Shown piece by piece: positions 1 to 7,547 of a DNA stretch of 19,375 bases. Numbering within the stretch: position 1 is the stretch's first letter; every line of letters begins with the position of its first letter. The stretch spans positions 1 through 19,375 of the forward strand of contig JACDDF010000005.1 in the NCBI GenBank assembly GCA_013817135.1, given 5' to 3'. This DNA comes from Nitrospirales bacterium (lineage in GTDB: Bacteria; Nitrospirota; Nitrospiria; Nitrospirales; UBA8639). Made by a program: the position numbers and the translations under genes. The notes below the pieces were generated by a model that saw only the letters and a program-made list of their open reading frames with translations, made no database searches and had not been told where the DNA came from.

Positions 1-821
1 GGGATCGTCTGCAAGACGGGTGGCTGGGAAAGAGAGTGAAAGTCGAGTTCGGTCCCTGACAGCGCATCGACCGGCACGCCGATCGCACCAGCGACCATGA
101 CCAGACTTTCCACAACTCTCTTTCGTGCCCCGCTCACGTTGAGATGCTGTTGGTTCAAGGCGAAATGCGAACGAATGACGTCAATCCGCGTAATTTCGCC
201 TCCTGCCAGTTGCTGTTCCAACCGTTCGGTCATCGCCTGTTGAATGGTGAGTTGCCGTTGAAGCAGCCGCTCGGATTCCTGTGCCGCATACGCTTCCAGC
301 ATCGCCAAACTCGCTCGTCCACGCGCTACCCAAGCCGCATCTGATATTCGCCAATTCGCCACATCAGCGAGATGCTCCCCCTTATCAATAGGAAATTGGC
401 ATTTGCCGAGGGCTTCGATGGGAATATTAATCGCGCTGACGACAATCCAGGGATTGATTGCCGCCGCCGCATTGCTCACCCAGGTGGGTAAAAGAGCAAT
501 GCTGGGGTTGGGCCGTTGGGCGGCCGTCATCGTGGCAGTATTCGCGGAGCCAGCTTGAGCACGTGCCAGCGCCAGATCGGGATGGTAATCCAACGCTGCC
601 AGAGTGAGCCGATCAACGTCCCATGATGGGGAAGGCCAATCGGGTTCCTGTCCGGTCACACCCTCGATAAACTTCCGAAACCCTTCGCTAGACAGTGTGC
701 GCGTTTCGATTCGAAATGCAGAATCGTCCGCCTTCAGAGGACGATCCTGAAATTGAATGCAGCCGATGAGCGACATGTTCAAGAGACCACATATCATCAG
801 AGCCGACCATAGTCTGTACAT
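1..821 (-). CDS. TolC-family outer-membrane efflux lipoprotein, partial (3' end outside window)
   Basis: Translating the minus strand from the ATG at 819-821 gives 273 open codons running off the left edge. The N-terminus has a short hydrophobic stretch and a lipobox-like LIGC at residues 18-21, suggesting a lipid-anchored precursor. Then come features of outer-membrane efflux proteins (OEP/TolC fold): LALARAQAGSANTATMTAAQ around residues 85-105, a following strand with NPSIALLP, and long Gln/Glu-rich helices with QQLAGGEITRIDVIRSHFAL. Such proteins form the outer-membrane channel of RND or ABC tripartite pumps; CzcC/CusC-type metal efflux is one possibility, but the substrate cannot be told. 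No strong ribosome-binding site precedes the ATG, so the start is uncertain; an internal ATG at residue 16 would leave too short a signal. Pump partners are not in the window and may lie to the left. Confidence 0.82.
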   Translation of the reverse strand, partial: MYRLWSALMICGLLNMSLIGCIQFQDRPLKADDSAFRIETRTLSSEGFRKFIEGVTGQEPDWPSPSWDVDRLTLAALDYHPDLALARAQAGSANTATMTAAQRPNPSIALLPTWVSNAAAAINPWIVVSAINIPIEALGKCQFPIDKGEHLADVANWRISDAAWVARGRASLAMLEAYAAQESERLLQRQLTIQQAMTERLEQQLAGGEITRIDVIRSHFALNQQHLNVSGARKRVVESLVMVAGAIGVPVDALSGTELDFHSLSQPPVLQTI

Positions 822-1237
822 GTTAGGAATAGTAACAAGACATTCCAAACAGCAGCATGACGGGAAGATGACAATTTTGTCAGAATTGAAATTTTATCGT
901 TTCAAAATGCCGGAACCGTAGATTCTCACTCCATGTGCAACATTTCAGTCCATAATGGGCTAAGGAGGTATGCCCCAGAATGCTTGAGGCAATTGAGTTT
1001 TGAAGAACCTGGGGCCTGGAGCGAAGGCCTGCTAAGGAGCAGTCTATGAAGACGATGTCCACGGTATTGAGGCTGGGTTGAACAAGGAGGGAAAATGTTC
1101 AGTGGCACAACAGGAATAAAACCGGGAAAACGGTTCTTTCCTTGTCCCTTAGAATTCGATGAAGAGATGCAGACTCCTTTATAGATACCTGAACATTCTT
1201 TACGGTTGGAAGGCCTTTCGGCAGGCTTAGAGTGAGT
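822..1237. other. Intergenic region between purU and the TolC-like gene
   Basis: This 416-bp stretch lies upstream of the TolC-like gene and downstream of purU, both on the minus strand. I see no convincing gene. It holds the 869-882 inverted repeat and, on the plus strand, three short ORFs each preceded by a good Shine-Dalgarno match: 980-1003 (7 codons), 1046-1081 (11 codons) and 1095-1184 (29 codons, AAGGAGGG three bases before the ATG). None resembles a known peptide and no plus-strand gene follows them. Just beyond the purU stop, around 1211-1230, a small GAAA-loop hairpin is possible on the minus strand, but it has no U-run. Confidence 0.5.
869..882. promoter_or_regulatory. Inverted repeat upstream of TolC-like gene, possible operator
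   Basis: TGACAA and TTGTCA half-sites surround a 2-bp centre, about 48 bp upstream of the TolC-like start codon. The size and position would suit a repressor or activator dimer. No regulator gene is adjacent and no promoter boxes stand out, so this is a weak call. Confidence 0.25.
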
Positions 1238-2109
1238 TCATTCAACACCCTGCAAATCGAATACGACGGTTTTACGGCCATAGACTAACACTCGATGTTC
1301 ATGATGCAGCCGGATCGCTCTGGCCAGGACCATTACTTCCAGATCACGGCCTTTGCGAATGAGGTCCTGCACCGTATCCCGGTGGCCGACACGGACCACG
1401 TCCTGGTCGATAATGGGACCTTCGTCCAGTTCCGGAGTGGCGTAATGCGCGGTTGCCCCGATGATTTTAACTCCACGATCATAGGCCTGGTGGTACGGCT
1501 TTGCCCCAACGAATGCCGGGAGAAAGGAATGATGGATATTCACGACAGGGCATCCAACCTCCTGCAAAAACCTCTCACTGACAATTTGCATGTAGCGGGC
1601 CATCACGACCAATTCCACCTGATGCTCACGAAAGACTGCCAACACCTCTCGTTCCTGCTGCTCCTTTGTTTGAGGCGTGACAGGGAAGTATCGGAAGGGA
1701 ATATGAAAGAGGTCGGCCCACCATTCCGCAGTCTGGTGATTGGAGACAATCACCGGAATCTCGATCGCCAACTCCCCTCGCCGATGTCGTTGCAACACAT
1801 CGACCAGACAATGATCATATTGAGACACCAGGATTCCAACTCGAGGCTTTCGATCTGAAAAATAGATCTGAACATTCATGCCAAAATTTTTGGCGATAGG
1901 ACTGAACGCGTGGGCAATCTCTTCTTGAGGAATCTGAAATCCGGCCAAATCAAACACCGTCCGCATAAGAAAGTCCCCGGTTTCCCGGTCCGTATGGTGG
2001 TCGGAATCCAGAATGTTCCCGCCAAAATCATGGATAAACCCTGACACCCTCGCGACAAGACCCTTATGGTCTTGCAAGTGATCAATAAGATGGCCGTCGA
2101 ATTGGACAT
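1238..2109 (-). CDS. purU: Formyltetrahydrofolate deformylase PurU, with apparent frameshift near the 5' end
   Basis: PurU hydrolyses 10-formyltetrahydrofolate to formate and tetrahydrofolate in the cytoplasm, balancing one-carbon pools. The main frame (1238-2077) carries the end of the N-terminal ACT-type domain (DHKGLVARVSGFIHDFGGNI) and the full formyltransferase-like catalytic domain with VNIHHSFLPAF, GVKIIGATAHY and LDEGPIIDQD, including the conserved His and Asp. The expected N-terminus, MSNSTAILLITC, sits in another frame starting at ATG 2107-2109, behind a good GAAGGAG site. The two frames join as C-K-DHKGLVARV if one base is missing around 2071-2074, giving about 290 residues, close to the usual 280. 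A TTG start at 2077 would remove the first ACT strand and is less likely. Sequencing error or a real mutation could explain it. The gene lies downstream of the AAA+ ATPase gene on the same strand. Confidence 0.88.
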
Positions 2110-2267
2110 ACGGACTCCTTCACAGGTGTCGTCAAAACCTTTTCAGGCTTACCGCGCCACAACAGGGCGCACACGACCTCACGCAGCAATGGTGAACGTT
2201 GGAGAATGACCGGAACGATTCCCAACACTCCCTCCCTGGAGAGTTGGGCAATCATAGCGAAAGGCAT
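2082..2267 (-). CDS. Possible small hypothetical protein (61 aa) between ATPase gene and purU
   Basis: An open frame starts at an ATG 14 bases after the AAA+ ATPase stop and runs 28 bases into the proposed purU 5' end, so it fills the intergenic gap. The translation has an amphipathic middle (LLREVVCALLWRGK) but matches nothing I recognise. No clear ribosome-binding site precedes it. It may be a chance ORF; its gap-filling position is the only argument for it. Confidence 0.18.
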   Translation of the reverse strand: MPFAMIAQLSREGVLGIVPVILQRSPLLREVVCALLWRGKPEKVLTTPVKESVCPIRRPSY

Positions 2268-2281
2268 TGGTAGGGTAAACG

Positions 2282-3652
2282 TTACTGACTCGTGTTTTGA
2301 TCGTATTCAGCGGCTTCCACAAAGAAGTAGGTATGGCAGGCGCGGTCGATAAACGTCTTGGAGAGGGTCGGCGGGACACCGTTAAATTTGGCAATACTGA
2401 CAATCTGCTCGACCAAATCCCGAGGATGGCAACTCCGCATATTCAATTGATACTTGACATACACACCATCTAATAAATACTGCACGGCTTCAGGATCATA
2501 CGGCACCCCTTTTTTCTTGCAGACTTCTTCGAAAATCTGTTTAAACCGTTCGGGGGTCGGGTCGGCAATGTAGATCTTATTTCTGATCCGGCGAAGGAAC
2601 GCTTCATCGGCCAGCTTGGCCGGTTCCAGATTGGTGGCAAACAAGACAATGGTATCAAACGGGATTTGAAAGACCTTCCCCGTATGCAATGTCAGGTAAT
2701 CCACCCGCTTTTCCAACGGCACAATCCATCGGTTTAACAAATCCCGTGGACGAACCATTTGTCGCCCGAAGTCGTCAATCAGAAACACCCCGCCATTGGC
2801 TTTAATATGAGGGGGAGCTTTGTAATATTTCGCCGAAGCATTAAAAGAGAGATCAAGCGTGGCCATCGTCAACTCACCGCCGGCAAACTCGATCGGACGT
2901 TTACAGAACACCCAGCGCCTATCTTTTTCCACTTTGGCTTCAATGAGGGATCTGGCCGCTTCTTGTGGGGGGTCGACTCTGACGTGGGTGATCGGATCGA
3001 ACACTTGAATGATTTGTCCATCGACCTCCATGGCATAGGGGATATACACTTCTCCCCCGCCTACCGCTTCCAACATCTTCCCAATGGCTTCGGCCAGGAC
3101 TGTTTTTCCGTTTCCGGGAGGCCCATACAAAAAGATGGCCCATCCGGAATTCACAGCTTCCCCAAGTTGATCGATGGTGCCAGGAGTCAATACCAAATGT
3201 TCCGTGGCCGCTGTCACGGTTCGTCGATCAATGGTTAAACTATTCACCGGCTGACTTTTGATCATGTCGATATACTGATTGAGGGGAACCGGCGCGGGTC
3301 CCACATACCGGCACAAATCCATAAAGGCATTGGCCCGGTGACGACCCGCTTCCGTCAACACATACCGGAGTAACACGCCCAGCGATTCCCCATGCCCCTT
3401 GACCTCGCAGAGCTTCTCCCGTTGAATGAGGGTGAATATCTCCTTCATGACCCCATACGGCAATTTCATAATCTCCCCGGCCGAACGCTCTGTGAGTTCA
3501 CCTTGGGTGTAAAGGGTTTTAACCAGAAGATGCATAAGCAATTCTTCCGGCAAACCGGTCTCTTCAATCGTCGTCGGAGCCGTTAGGTTTCGAGCGTTGA
3601 GAGGTTGGGTCTTCGCACTTCCATTAGATGTCATCGTGGCAGCCGAACTCAT
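2282..3652 (-). CDS. AAA+ family ATPase with N-terminal winged-helix-like region
   Basis: The 456-residue protein has a single AAA+ module: Walker A GPPGNGKT at 177-184, Walker B VFLIDD at 289-294, a sensor-1-like FATN at 338-341, and an Arg-finger-like FLRRIRNK at 352-359. Residues 30-150 look like a helical/winged-helix segment (LPYGVMKEIFTLIQREKLCEV, LTEAGRHRANAFM). The motif layout is typical of hexameric remodelling ATPases of bacteria whose function is unassigned. There is no signal peptide or membrane segment, so it is cytoplasmic. The ATG at 3652 has AAGGAG seven bases upstream. It is transcribed divergently from the ABC importer operon across a 184-bp gap. No client protein is obvious nearby. 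Function unknown. Confidence 0.85.
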   Translation of the reverse strand: MSSAATMTSNGSAKTQPLNARNLTAPTTIEETGLPEELLMHLLVKTLYTQGELTERSAGEIMKLPYGVMKEIFTLIQREKLCEVKGHGESLGVLLRYVLTEAGRHRANAFMDLCRYVGPAPVPLNQYIDMIKSQPVNSLTIDRRTVTAATEHLVLTPGTIDQLGEAVNSGWAIFLYGPPGNGKTVLAEAIGKMLEAVGGGEVYIPYAMEVDGQIIQVFDPITHVRVDPPQEAARSLIEAKVEKDRRWVFCKRPIEFAGGELTMATLDLSFNASAKYYKAPPHIKANGGVFLIDDFGRQMVRPRDLLNRWIVPLEKRVDYLTLHTGKVFQIPFDTIVLFATNLEPAKLADEAFLRRIRNKIYIADPTPERFKQIFEEVCKKKGVPYDPEAVQYLLDGVYVKYQLNMRSCHPRDLVEQIVSIAKFNGVPPTLSKTFIDRACHTYFFVEAAEYDQNTSQ

Positions 3653-3670
3653 TCGTGATCTCCTTGATTA

Positions 3671-3685
3671 GTCCATTTCCTGGAC
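3671..3685. promoter_or_regulatory. Perfect inverted repeat in divergent intergenic region, possible operator
   Basis: GTCCA and TGGAC half-sites are separated by 5 bp, 19 bp upstream of the ATPase start codon. The half-sites equal the cores of the twin palindromes upstream of the multicopper oxidase (14611-14638 and 14681-14698), but there the cores are 6 bp apart, so the same protein may not bind. A chance match is quite possible. Confidence 0.25.
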
Positions 3686-3730
3686 AATGGGACATGGGGA
3701 AGCAAAAGTTCTTCGAGTCGTCAACATCCG

Positions 3731-3762
3731 CCCTTTTACAAAAGGGATAATCTCGGTAAAAT
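3731..3762 (+). promoter_or_regulatory. Candidate sigma-70 promoter of the ABC importer operon, with overlapping palindrome
   Basis: TTTACA at 3735-3740 and TAAAAT at 3757-3762 are 16 bp apart, each one mismatch from consensus, about 75 bp upstream of the binding-protein start. A perfect 6-bp inverted repeat, CCCTTT-TACA-AAAGGG (3731-3746), overlaps the -35 box, where a repressor could block polymerase. Confidence 0.35.
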
Positions 3763-3836
3763 TAGGACTACATCGCCATGCATAAGTCCCCACGCTATAC
3801 TTCAATCTCGTTCACACGACTGTTTCCTGAGCATGC

Positions 3837-5462
3837 ATGAGGATTTCTTCCCACGAATATCGGTCCCTCCGCCATATTTGTTTCGCTGTGCGTTCCCATA
3901 TCGGTTCTTTCATAAGGCGGCGTCATGGCTTTCAATTGGGCTGTGGAAGGTGGCTAATGGTTATCGGCCTCTTCTCACTTGTTGGCTGTTCTGAATCGCT
4001 TCCCGATTACACCCTTCGGTTTGGATTAGCCAATGCTCCCACGAATTTAGATCCGCGGTACGCCACTGATGCCACTTCGGCTCGACTCAATCGGCTTCTG
4101 TATTCACGCTTAGTGGACTTCGGCGAGGGAACGATTCCGATTCCGGCTCTGGCCACATGGCGTGAACTTTCTCCCACCCATTATCAATTCGACTTACAAG
4201 AACCAAGGCCGCTCTTTCACAATGGCGCACAACTCTCCGCCTACGATGTCAAAGCCACCTATGACTCCATTCTGAATCCTGACACGGCCTCTCCTCATCG
4301 TGGTATCTTGCAAATTATCGCCCGGATCGACACGCCGACCGAGAATACCGTTGATTTCTTCTTGAAGCAGCCCGATGCCTTATTTCCCGGCTACTTAGTT
4401 ATCGGCATTCTCCCGGCAAACCTTATTGCCAATGGGCATCCATTCCATGACCATCCCATGGGCAGCGGGCCCTTTCAATTTCTCGAACGGCCCGACGACA
4501 CCCGGCTTATCATCGAGCGGCGAGCCGATGGCCAACGTGTTGAGTTTGTAAGAATTCCCGATCCGACCGTTCGGACACTCAAGCTTCTGGCTAATGAGAT
4601 TCATCTGGTTCAGAATGATCTCCCCCCTGAACTCGTCACCTATTTGTCTGCCCACGAGGGCATCACCTTGCAACAGCGTCAGGGGGCAAACTTTGCCTAC
4701 CTGGGATTCAATCAATTGGATCCTGTGGTCGGCCAAGAATTAGTGCGGAAGGCGATTGCCCATGCCATCGATCGGGAGCACATTATTCAATTCGTGTTAA
4801 AAGGACGAGCCAGAGTCGCGCAAGCGCTCTTTCCCCCGGAGCATTGGGCTGGCCCTGCCTCCTTACCGGGATACACATACGATCCAGCGGAGGCGAAGCG
4901 CTTATTGAAAGAAGCCGGGTTTGATCATGACCATCGGCCGACCATCACGTATAAAACCTCCACTGACCCCTTTCGATTGCGCTTGGCGACGATCATTCAA
5001 TACCAACTCGACCAGGTTGGGATTGATGTCTTGATCCAGAGCCACGATTGGGGAACATTTTATGGTGACATCAAGTCCGGCCGATTCCAAATGTATAGCC
5101 TGGCCTGGGTTGGCGTTAAATCTCCGGATATTTTTCGATATGCCTTTCATAGTGACGCCACCCCTCCTGTCGGTGCTAACCGTGGTCACTATGCCGATGC
5201 CCTGGCGGATCGTCTCATGACCCAAGCCGAACAGACCCTGAACACACAGGAACAGCAGACGCTCTATCGCACCCTTCAAGCCCGTCTCTTGGACACCCTC
5301 CCCTATGTGCCTCTCTGGTTTGAAGACCATTATGCCCTGGTGTCCACGACCTTCACCGGATATCAATTGAGCGCTGATGGCAATTTTGACGGACTCAATC
5401 AGGTGCGGTGGTTGGGATCTCCCTCAGCTCCCCCCAAACACATAACACGGCTCTACCCATGA
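3837..5462 (+). CDS. ABC importer substrate-binding lipoprotein, family 5 (peptide/nickel type)
   Basis: This 541-residue protein belongs to the SBP_bac_5 family, which binds oligopeptides, dipeptides, nickel or related solutes outside the cytoplasmic membrane. Family features include LDPRYATDATSARLNRLLYS near residues 71-90, FHNGAQLSAYDVKATYDSIL (a typical 'LTAEDV' region), a GSGPF loop, and VRKAIAHAIDREHI. A lipobox SLVGC ends at Cys51 after the hydrophobic MVIGLFSL, so the mature protein is probably lipid-anchored. The start is uncertain: the chosen ATG gives a long Arg-rich n-region, whereas an in-frame ATG at 3957 has a better ribosome site (GGAAGGTGG) but leaves only about ten residues before the Cys. 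Its stop overlaps an ATG (ATGA at 5459-5462), indicating coupling to the permease genes that follow. The substrate cannot be deduced. Confidence 0.9.
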   Translation: MRISSHEYRSLRHICFAVRSHIGSFIRRRHGFQLGCGRWLMVIGLFSLVGCSESLPDYTLRFGLANAPTNLDPRYATDATSARLNRLLYSRLVDFGEGTIPIPALATWRELSPTHYQFDLQEPRPLFHNGAQLSAYDVKATYDSILNPDTASPHRGILQIIARIDTPTENTVDFFLKQPDALFPGYLVIGILPANLIANGHPFHDHPMGSGPFQFLERPDDTRLIIERRADGQRVEFVRIPDPTVRTLKLLANEIHLVQNDLPPELVTYLSAHEGITLQQRQGANFAYLGFNQLDPVVGQELVRKAIAHAIDREHIIQFVLKGRARVAQALFPPEHWAGPASLPGYTYDPAEAKRLLKEAGFDHDHRPTITYKTSTDPFRLRLATIIQYQLDQVGIDVLIQSHDWGTFYGDIKSGRFQMYSLAWVGVKSPDIFRYAFHSDATPPVGANRGHYADALADRLMTQAEQTLNTQEQQTLYRTLQARLLDTLPYVPLWFEDHYALVSTTFTGYQLSADGNFDGLNQVRWLGSPSAPPKHITRLYP

Positions 5463-5533
5463 CACAGTGCCACGACCACCAGCTCACGCAGGCTCCCTTC
5501 TATCAATCACCGTCTTCTCCAATCTCGTCATGA
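5459..5533 (+). CDS. Possible 24-codon bridging ORF between binding protein and first permease
   Basis: An ATG overlapping the binding-protein stop (ATGA, 5459-5462) opens a 24-codon frame whose stop itself overlaps the likely permease start in a second ATGA (5530-5533). Neither ATG has a good ribosome site of its own. The double overlap suits translational re-initiation carrying ribosomes from gene one to gene two. The peptide (MTQCHDHHQLTQ...) resembles nothing known to me. It may act only as a translational bridge, or be chance. Confidence 0.25.
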   Translation: MTQCHDHQLTQAPFYQSPSSPISS

Positions 5534-6456
5534 CTCATTTCCTGGTGACCAGAATTTTGAGCGCGATGCTCGCCATCTTGGGAGTGATTTGCCTGGTGTT
5601 TCTCTTGATTCACCTTATTCCAGGCGACCCCGTCGAAGTGATGCTGGGTGAATCGGCTCAGCCGACAGACAAGGAAAGCTTACGCCATGCCCTAGGCCTG
5701 AACCTCCCCCTCCATCAACAGTGGTGGATCTATTTCAAGGGTCTCCTGCATCTGGATTTGGGCACCTCGCTGTTTTCGGGTCGGGCGATTGTGGATCTGC
5801 TCATTGAACGCATTCCCGCCACCCTCTATTTAAGTCTCGTCTCCCTGATTGTGGCAATCGGCTTGGCGCTTCCCCTTGGCCTCGTCGCGGCCGTCCGCCA
5901 ACACACTCCTCTGGATTATGGCGCCATGGGGTTTGCGTTGTTCGGAATGTCGATTCCCAATTTCTGGATGGGCCCTTTACTCATTTTAGTCGGCGCACTC
6001 TGGCTTGGCTGGTTTCCCGTGAGTGGGCAGGAAGGCTGGAACTCCGTCGTGCTGCCTGCCCTGACACTCGGAACGGCCATGGCGGCCATCCTGGCCAGAA
6101 TGATTCGGAGCAGTGTTCTTGAGGTACTGGGGGAGGATTTCATGCGGACCGCTCGCGCCAAAGGCCTCTCCTCAACCCGGGCGGTCTTGCACCATGCACT
6201 CCCCAATGCCCTCTTACCCATCTTGACACTCCTGGGCCTTCAGCTCGGAGGCTTGCTTGGTGGAGCCGTGATCACTGAAACCGTGTTTGCCTGGCCGGGA
6301 TTAGGTCTGCTGATGATTGAAGCCATTCAACAGCGCGACTATCCGGTCGTGCAAGCAGCGGTGCTCTGTATCAGCGTGACCTATATCATGGTGAATCTGC
6401 TCACCGATCTGCTGTATGCATGGCTGGATCCTCGCATCCAATTCACCACCGATTAA
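5530..6456 (+). CDS. ABC importer permease, DppB/OppB-like
   Basis: This is an inner-membrane permease of the binding-protein-dependent transport family (BPD_transp_1), DppB/OppB branch. From the ATG at 5530 it has 308 residues, beginning with a first TM helix (ILSAMLAILGVICLVFLLIH) followed by the branch signature IPGDPVEVMLGE. An extracytoplasmic loop and five further hydrophobic helices follow. The EAA loop that docks the ATPase reads RTARAKGLSSTRAVLHHALP, and the C-terminus has VFAWPGLGLLMIEAI, typical of this branch. A GTG at 5467 would add 21 residues, but that extension is not like the family N-terminus. It lies between the binding-protein gene and the second permease gene, whose ATG follows its stop after two bases. 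Confidence 0.9.
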   Translation: MTHFLVTRILSAMLAILGVICLVFLLIHLIPGDPVEVMLGESAQPTDKESLRHALGLNLPLHQQWWIYFKGLLHLDLGTSLFSGRAIVDLLIERIPATLYLSLVSLIVAIGLALPLGLVAAVRQHTPLDYGAMGFALFGMSIPNFWMGPLLILVGALWLGWFPVSGQEGWNSVVLPALTLGTAMAAILARMIRSSVLEVLGEDFMRTARAKGLSSTRAVLHHALPNALLPILTLLGLQLGGLLGGAVITETVFAWPGLGLLMIEAIQQRDYPVVQAAVLCISVTYIMVNLLTDLLYAWLDPRIQFTTD

Positions 6457-6458
6457 CC

Positions 6459-7268
6459 ATGCGTCTTTGGCTCCCACTCTCCATCGTCGCCTCATGGGCC
6501 TTTCTGGCCATCTTCCTTCCCCTGTTTTCCTTAACCCCGGATGCGATTGATCTCACCAATATCCTTTCTCCGCCAAGCCTGGAGCATTGGTTGGGACATG
6601 ATGATTTAGGCCGACCGGTTGCGGACCGTCTGATCAGCGGAGCACAAACGTCGTTTTTTGTCTCGCTGTGCGTGGTCGCCCTGGGGGTCAGTCTTGGAGG
6701 CATTCTCGGCGTCTCCAGTGCGTATCTCAGCGGATGGGTCGATGCAGTCTTTGTGCGAATGGTGGACATCATGCTCGCCTTCCCGGGGTTACTTCTGGCC
6801 ATCGCCCTCGCCGGAGCATTGGGACCAGGAATCGGCAATGTGATTCTGGCTTTGGGAATCGTGGGATGGGTGGGATATGCCAGGCTGGCGAGAGGACAAG
6901 TCCTGGCCCTCAAACACGCCGATCACGTGCTGGCCGCCCAAGCCATCGGCGCACCGCCTTGGCGTATTATTCTCCGACACCTTCTGCCGTTAATCATGGC
7001 CCCGCTCATTGTTGAAGCCAGCTTTGGTATCGCCGGCGCCATCATTGCCGAAGCAGGCCTTTCGTTTTTGGGGCTTGGGGTTCAACCTCCTGCCGCATCA
7101 TGGGGCAGCATGATCCGCGACGGGACCCGCTACATGTTGGTGGCACCCCACCTGGTCATCTTCCCCGGTTTGACCCTCATGGCGGTCGTCCTCGCAGCCA
7201 ACATGTTGGGAGATTGGCTACGAGACCGGTTGGATGTGAAAGAACAGAGCTCACGAAGAAAATCATGA
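6459..7268 (+). CDS. ABC importer permease, DppC/OppC-like
   Basis: This is the second permease of the importer, 269 residues from ATG 6459. That start is chosen because it follows the previous stop by two bases and puts the first TM helix (PLSIVASWAFLAIFLPLF) at the N-terminus; an in-frame ATG at 6420 would overlap the upstream gene by 37 bases. Family features are HWLGHDDLGRPVADRLISGA, typical of OppC/DppC after the first helix, the EAA loop AAQAIGAPPWRIILRHLLP, and GLSFLGLGVQPPAASWGSMI, the usual extracytoplasmic signature. It should pair with the DppB-like permease. No ATPase genes (DppD/DppF type) follow: the next features are a repeat and a terminator, so the ATPases must be encoded elsewhere or shared. 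Confidence 0.9.
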   Translation: MRLWLPLSIVASWAFLAIFLPLFSLTPDAIDLTNILSPPSLEHWLGHDDLGRPVADRLISGAQTSFFVSLCVVALGVSLGGILGVSSAYLSGWVDAVFVRMVDIMLAFPGLLLAIALAGALGPGIGNVILALGIVGWVGYARLARGQVLALKHADHVLAAQAIGAPPWRIILRHLLPLIMAPLIVEASFGIAGAIIAEAGLSFLGLGVQPPAASWGSMIRDGTRYMLVAPHLVIFPGLTLMAVVLAANMLGDWLRDRLDVKEQSSRRKS

Positions 7269-7309
7269 GGCGTGTCATCAGATGTAAAAATACCAAGATC
7301 GTTTTTCTC

Positions 7310-7391
7310 CGTCATTCCCGACATTTTTTATCGGGAATCCATCTGCTCTTCATTTCAGATGGATCCCCGCTACCACCCTGCGGGGATGACG
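7310..7391. repeat. Palindromic intergenic repeat folding as a perfect four-way (cloverleaf) structure
   Basis: Four stems pair without any unpaired base at the junction: outer CGTCAT/ATGACG (7310-7315 with 7386-7391), arm 1 TCCCGA/TCGGGA (7316-7321 with 7331-7336), arm 2 ATCCATCTG/CAGATGGAT (7337-7345 with 7356-7364) and arm 3 CCCCGC/GCGGGG (7365-7370 with 7380-7385). The GTCATTCCCG...GGGAATCCAT and GGATCCCCGC...GGGGATGACG modules resemble dispersed palindromic repeats found between genes of many bacteria. It sits 41 bp after the permease stop. It is not a tRNA: there is no T-loop consensus and no suitable anticodon arm. No transposase is nearby. Confidence 0.75.
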
Positions 7392-7480
7392 ACGGGGATG
7401 CTTTCGGCGAAAACCACATGCCCCACGCCATCCGGCTCTATTCGTCAACTGATATCGATTTTTTCCACATCAGACAGACA

Positions 7481-7523
7481 AAAGAAGGTGGCTGTGGGTA
7501 GGAAACCCGCAGCTACCTTCTTT
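7481..7523 (+). terminator. Hairpin terminator of the ABC importer operon, probably bidirectional
   Basis: Stem 7481-7499 pairs with 7505-7523 over 19 positions with a 5-base loop (AGGAA). In the plus-strand transcript the two non-Watson-Crick positions are G-U and U-G wobbles, so the hairpin is continuous; in the minus-strand transcript the same positions are C-A mismatches. The stem ends in CUUCUUU, serving as a modest U-rich tail. It lies between the convergent ends of the importer operon and the cytochrome gene. Confidence 0.7.
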
Positions 7524-7547
7524 ACTGAAAACGATGGCTTCGGTCGT

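Noticed and set aside
1295..1858. A 187-codon plus-strand frame.
   Set aside because: It is fully antisense to the conserved catalytic part of purU, with no family resemblance.
2759..3238. A 159-codon plus-strand frame.
   Set aside because: It is antisense to the Walker motifs of the AAA+ ATPase; the minus-strand frame is clearly the coding one.
7310..7391. The cloverleaf as a tRNA gene.
   Set aside because: Stem lengths and loops are wrong, there is no T-loop or D-loop consensus, and no unpaired junction bases; a palindromic repeat fits better.
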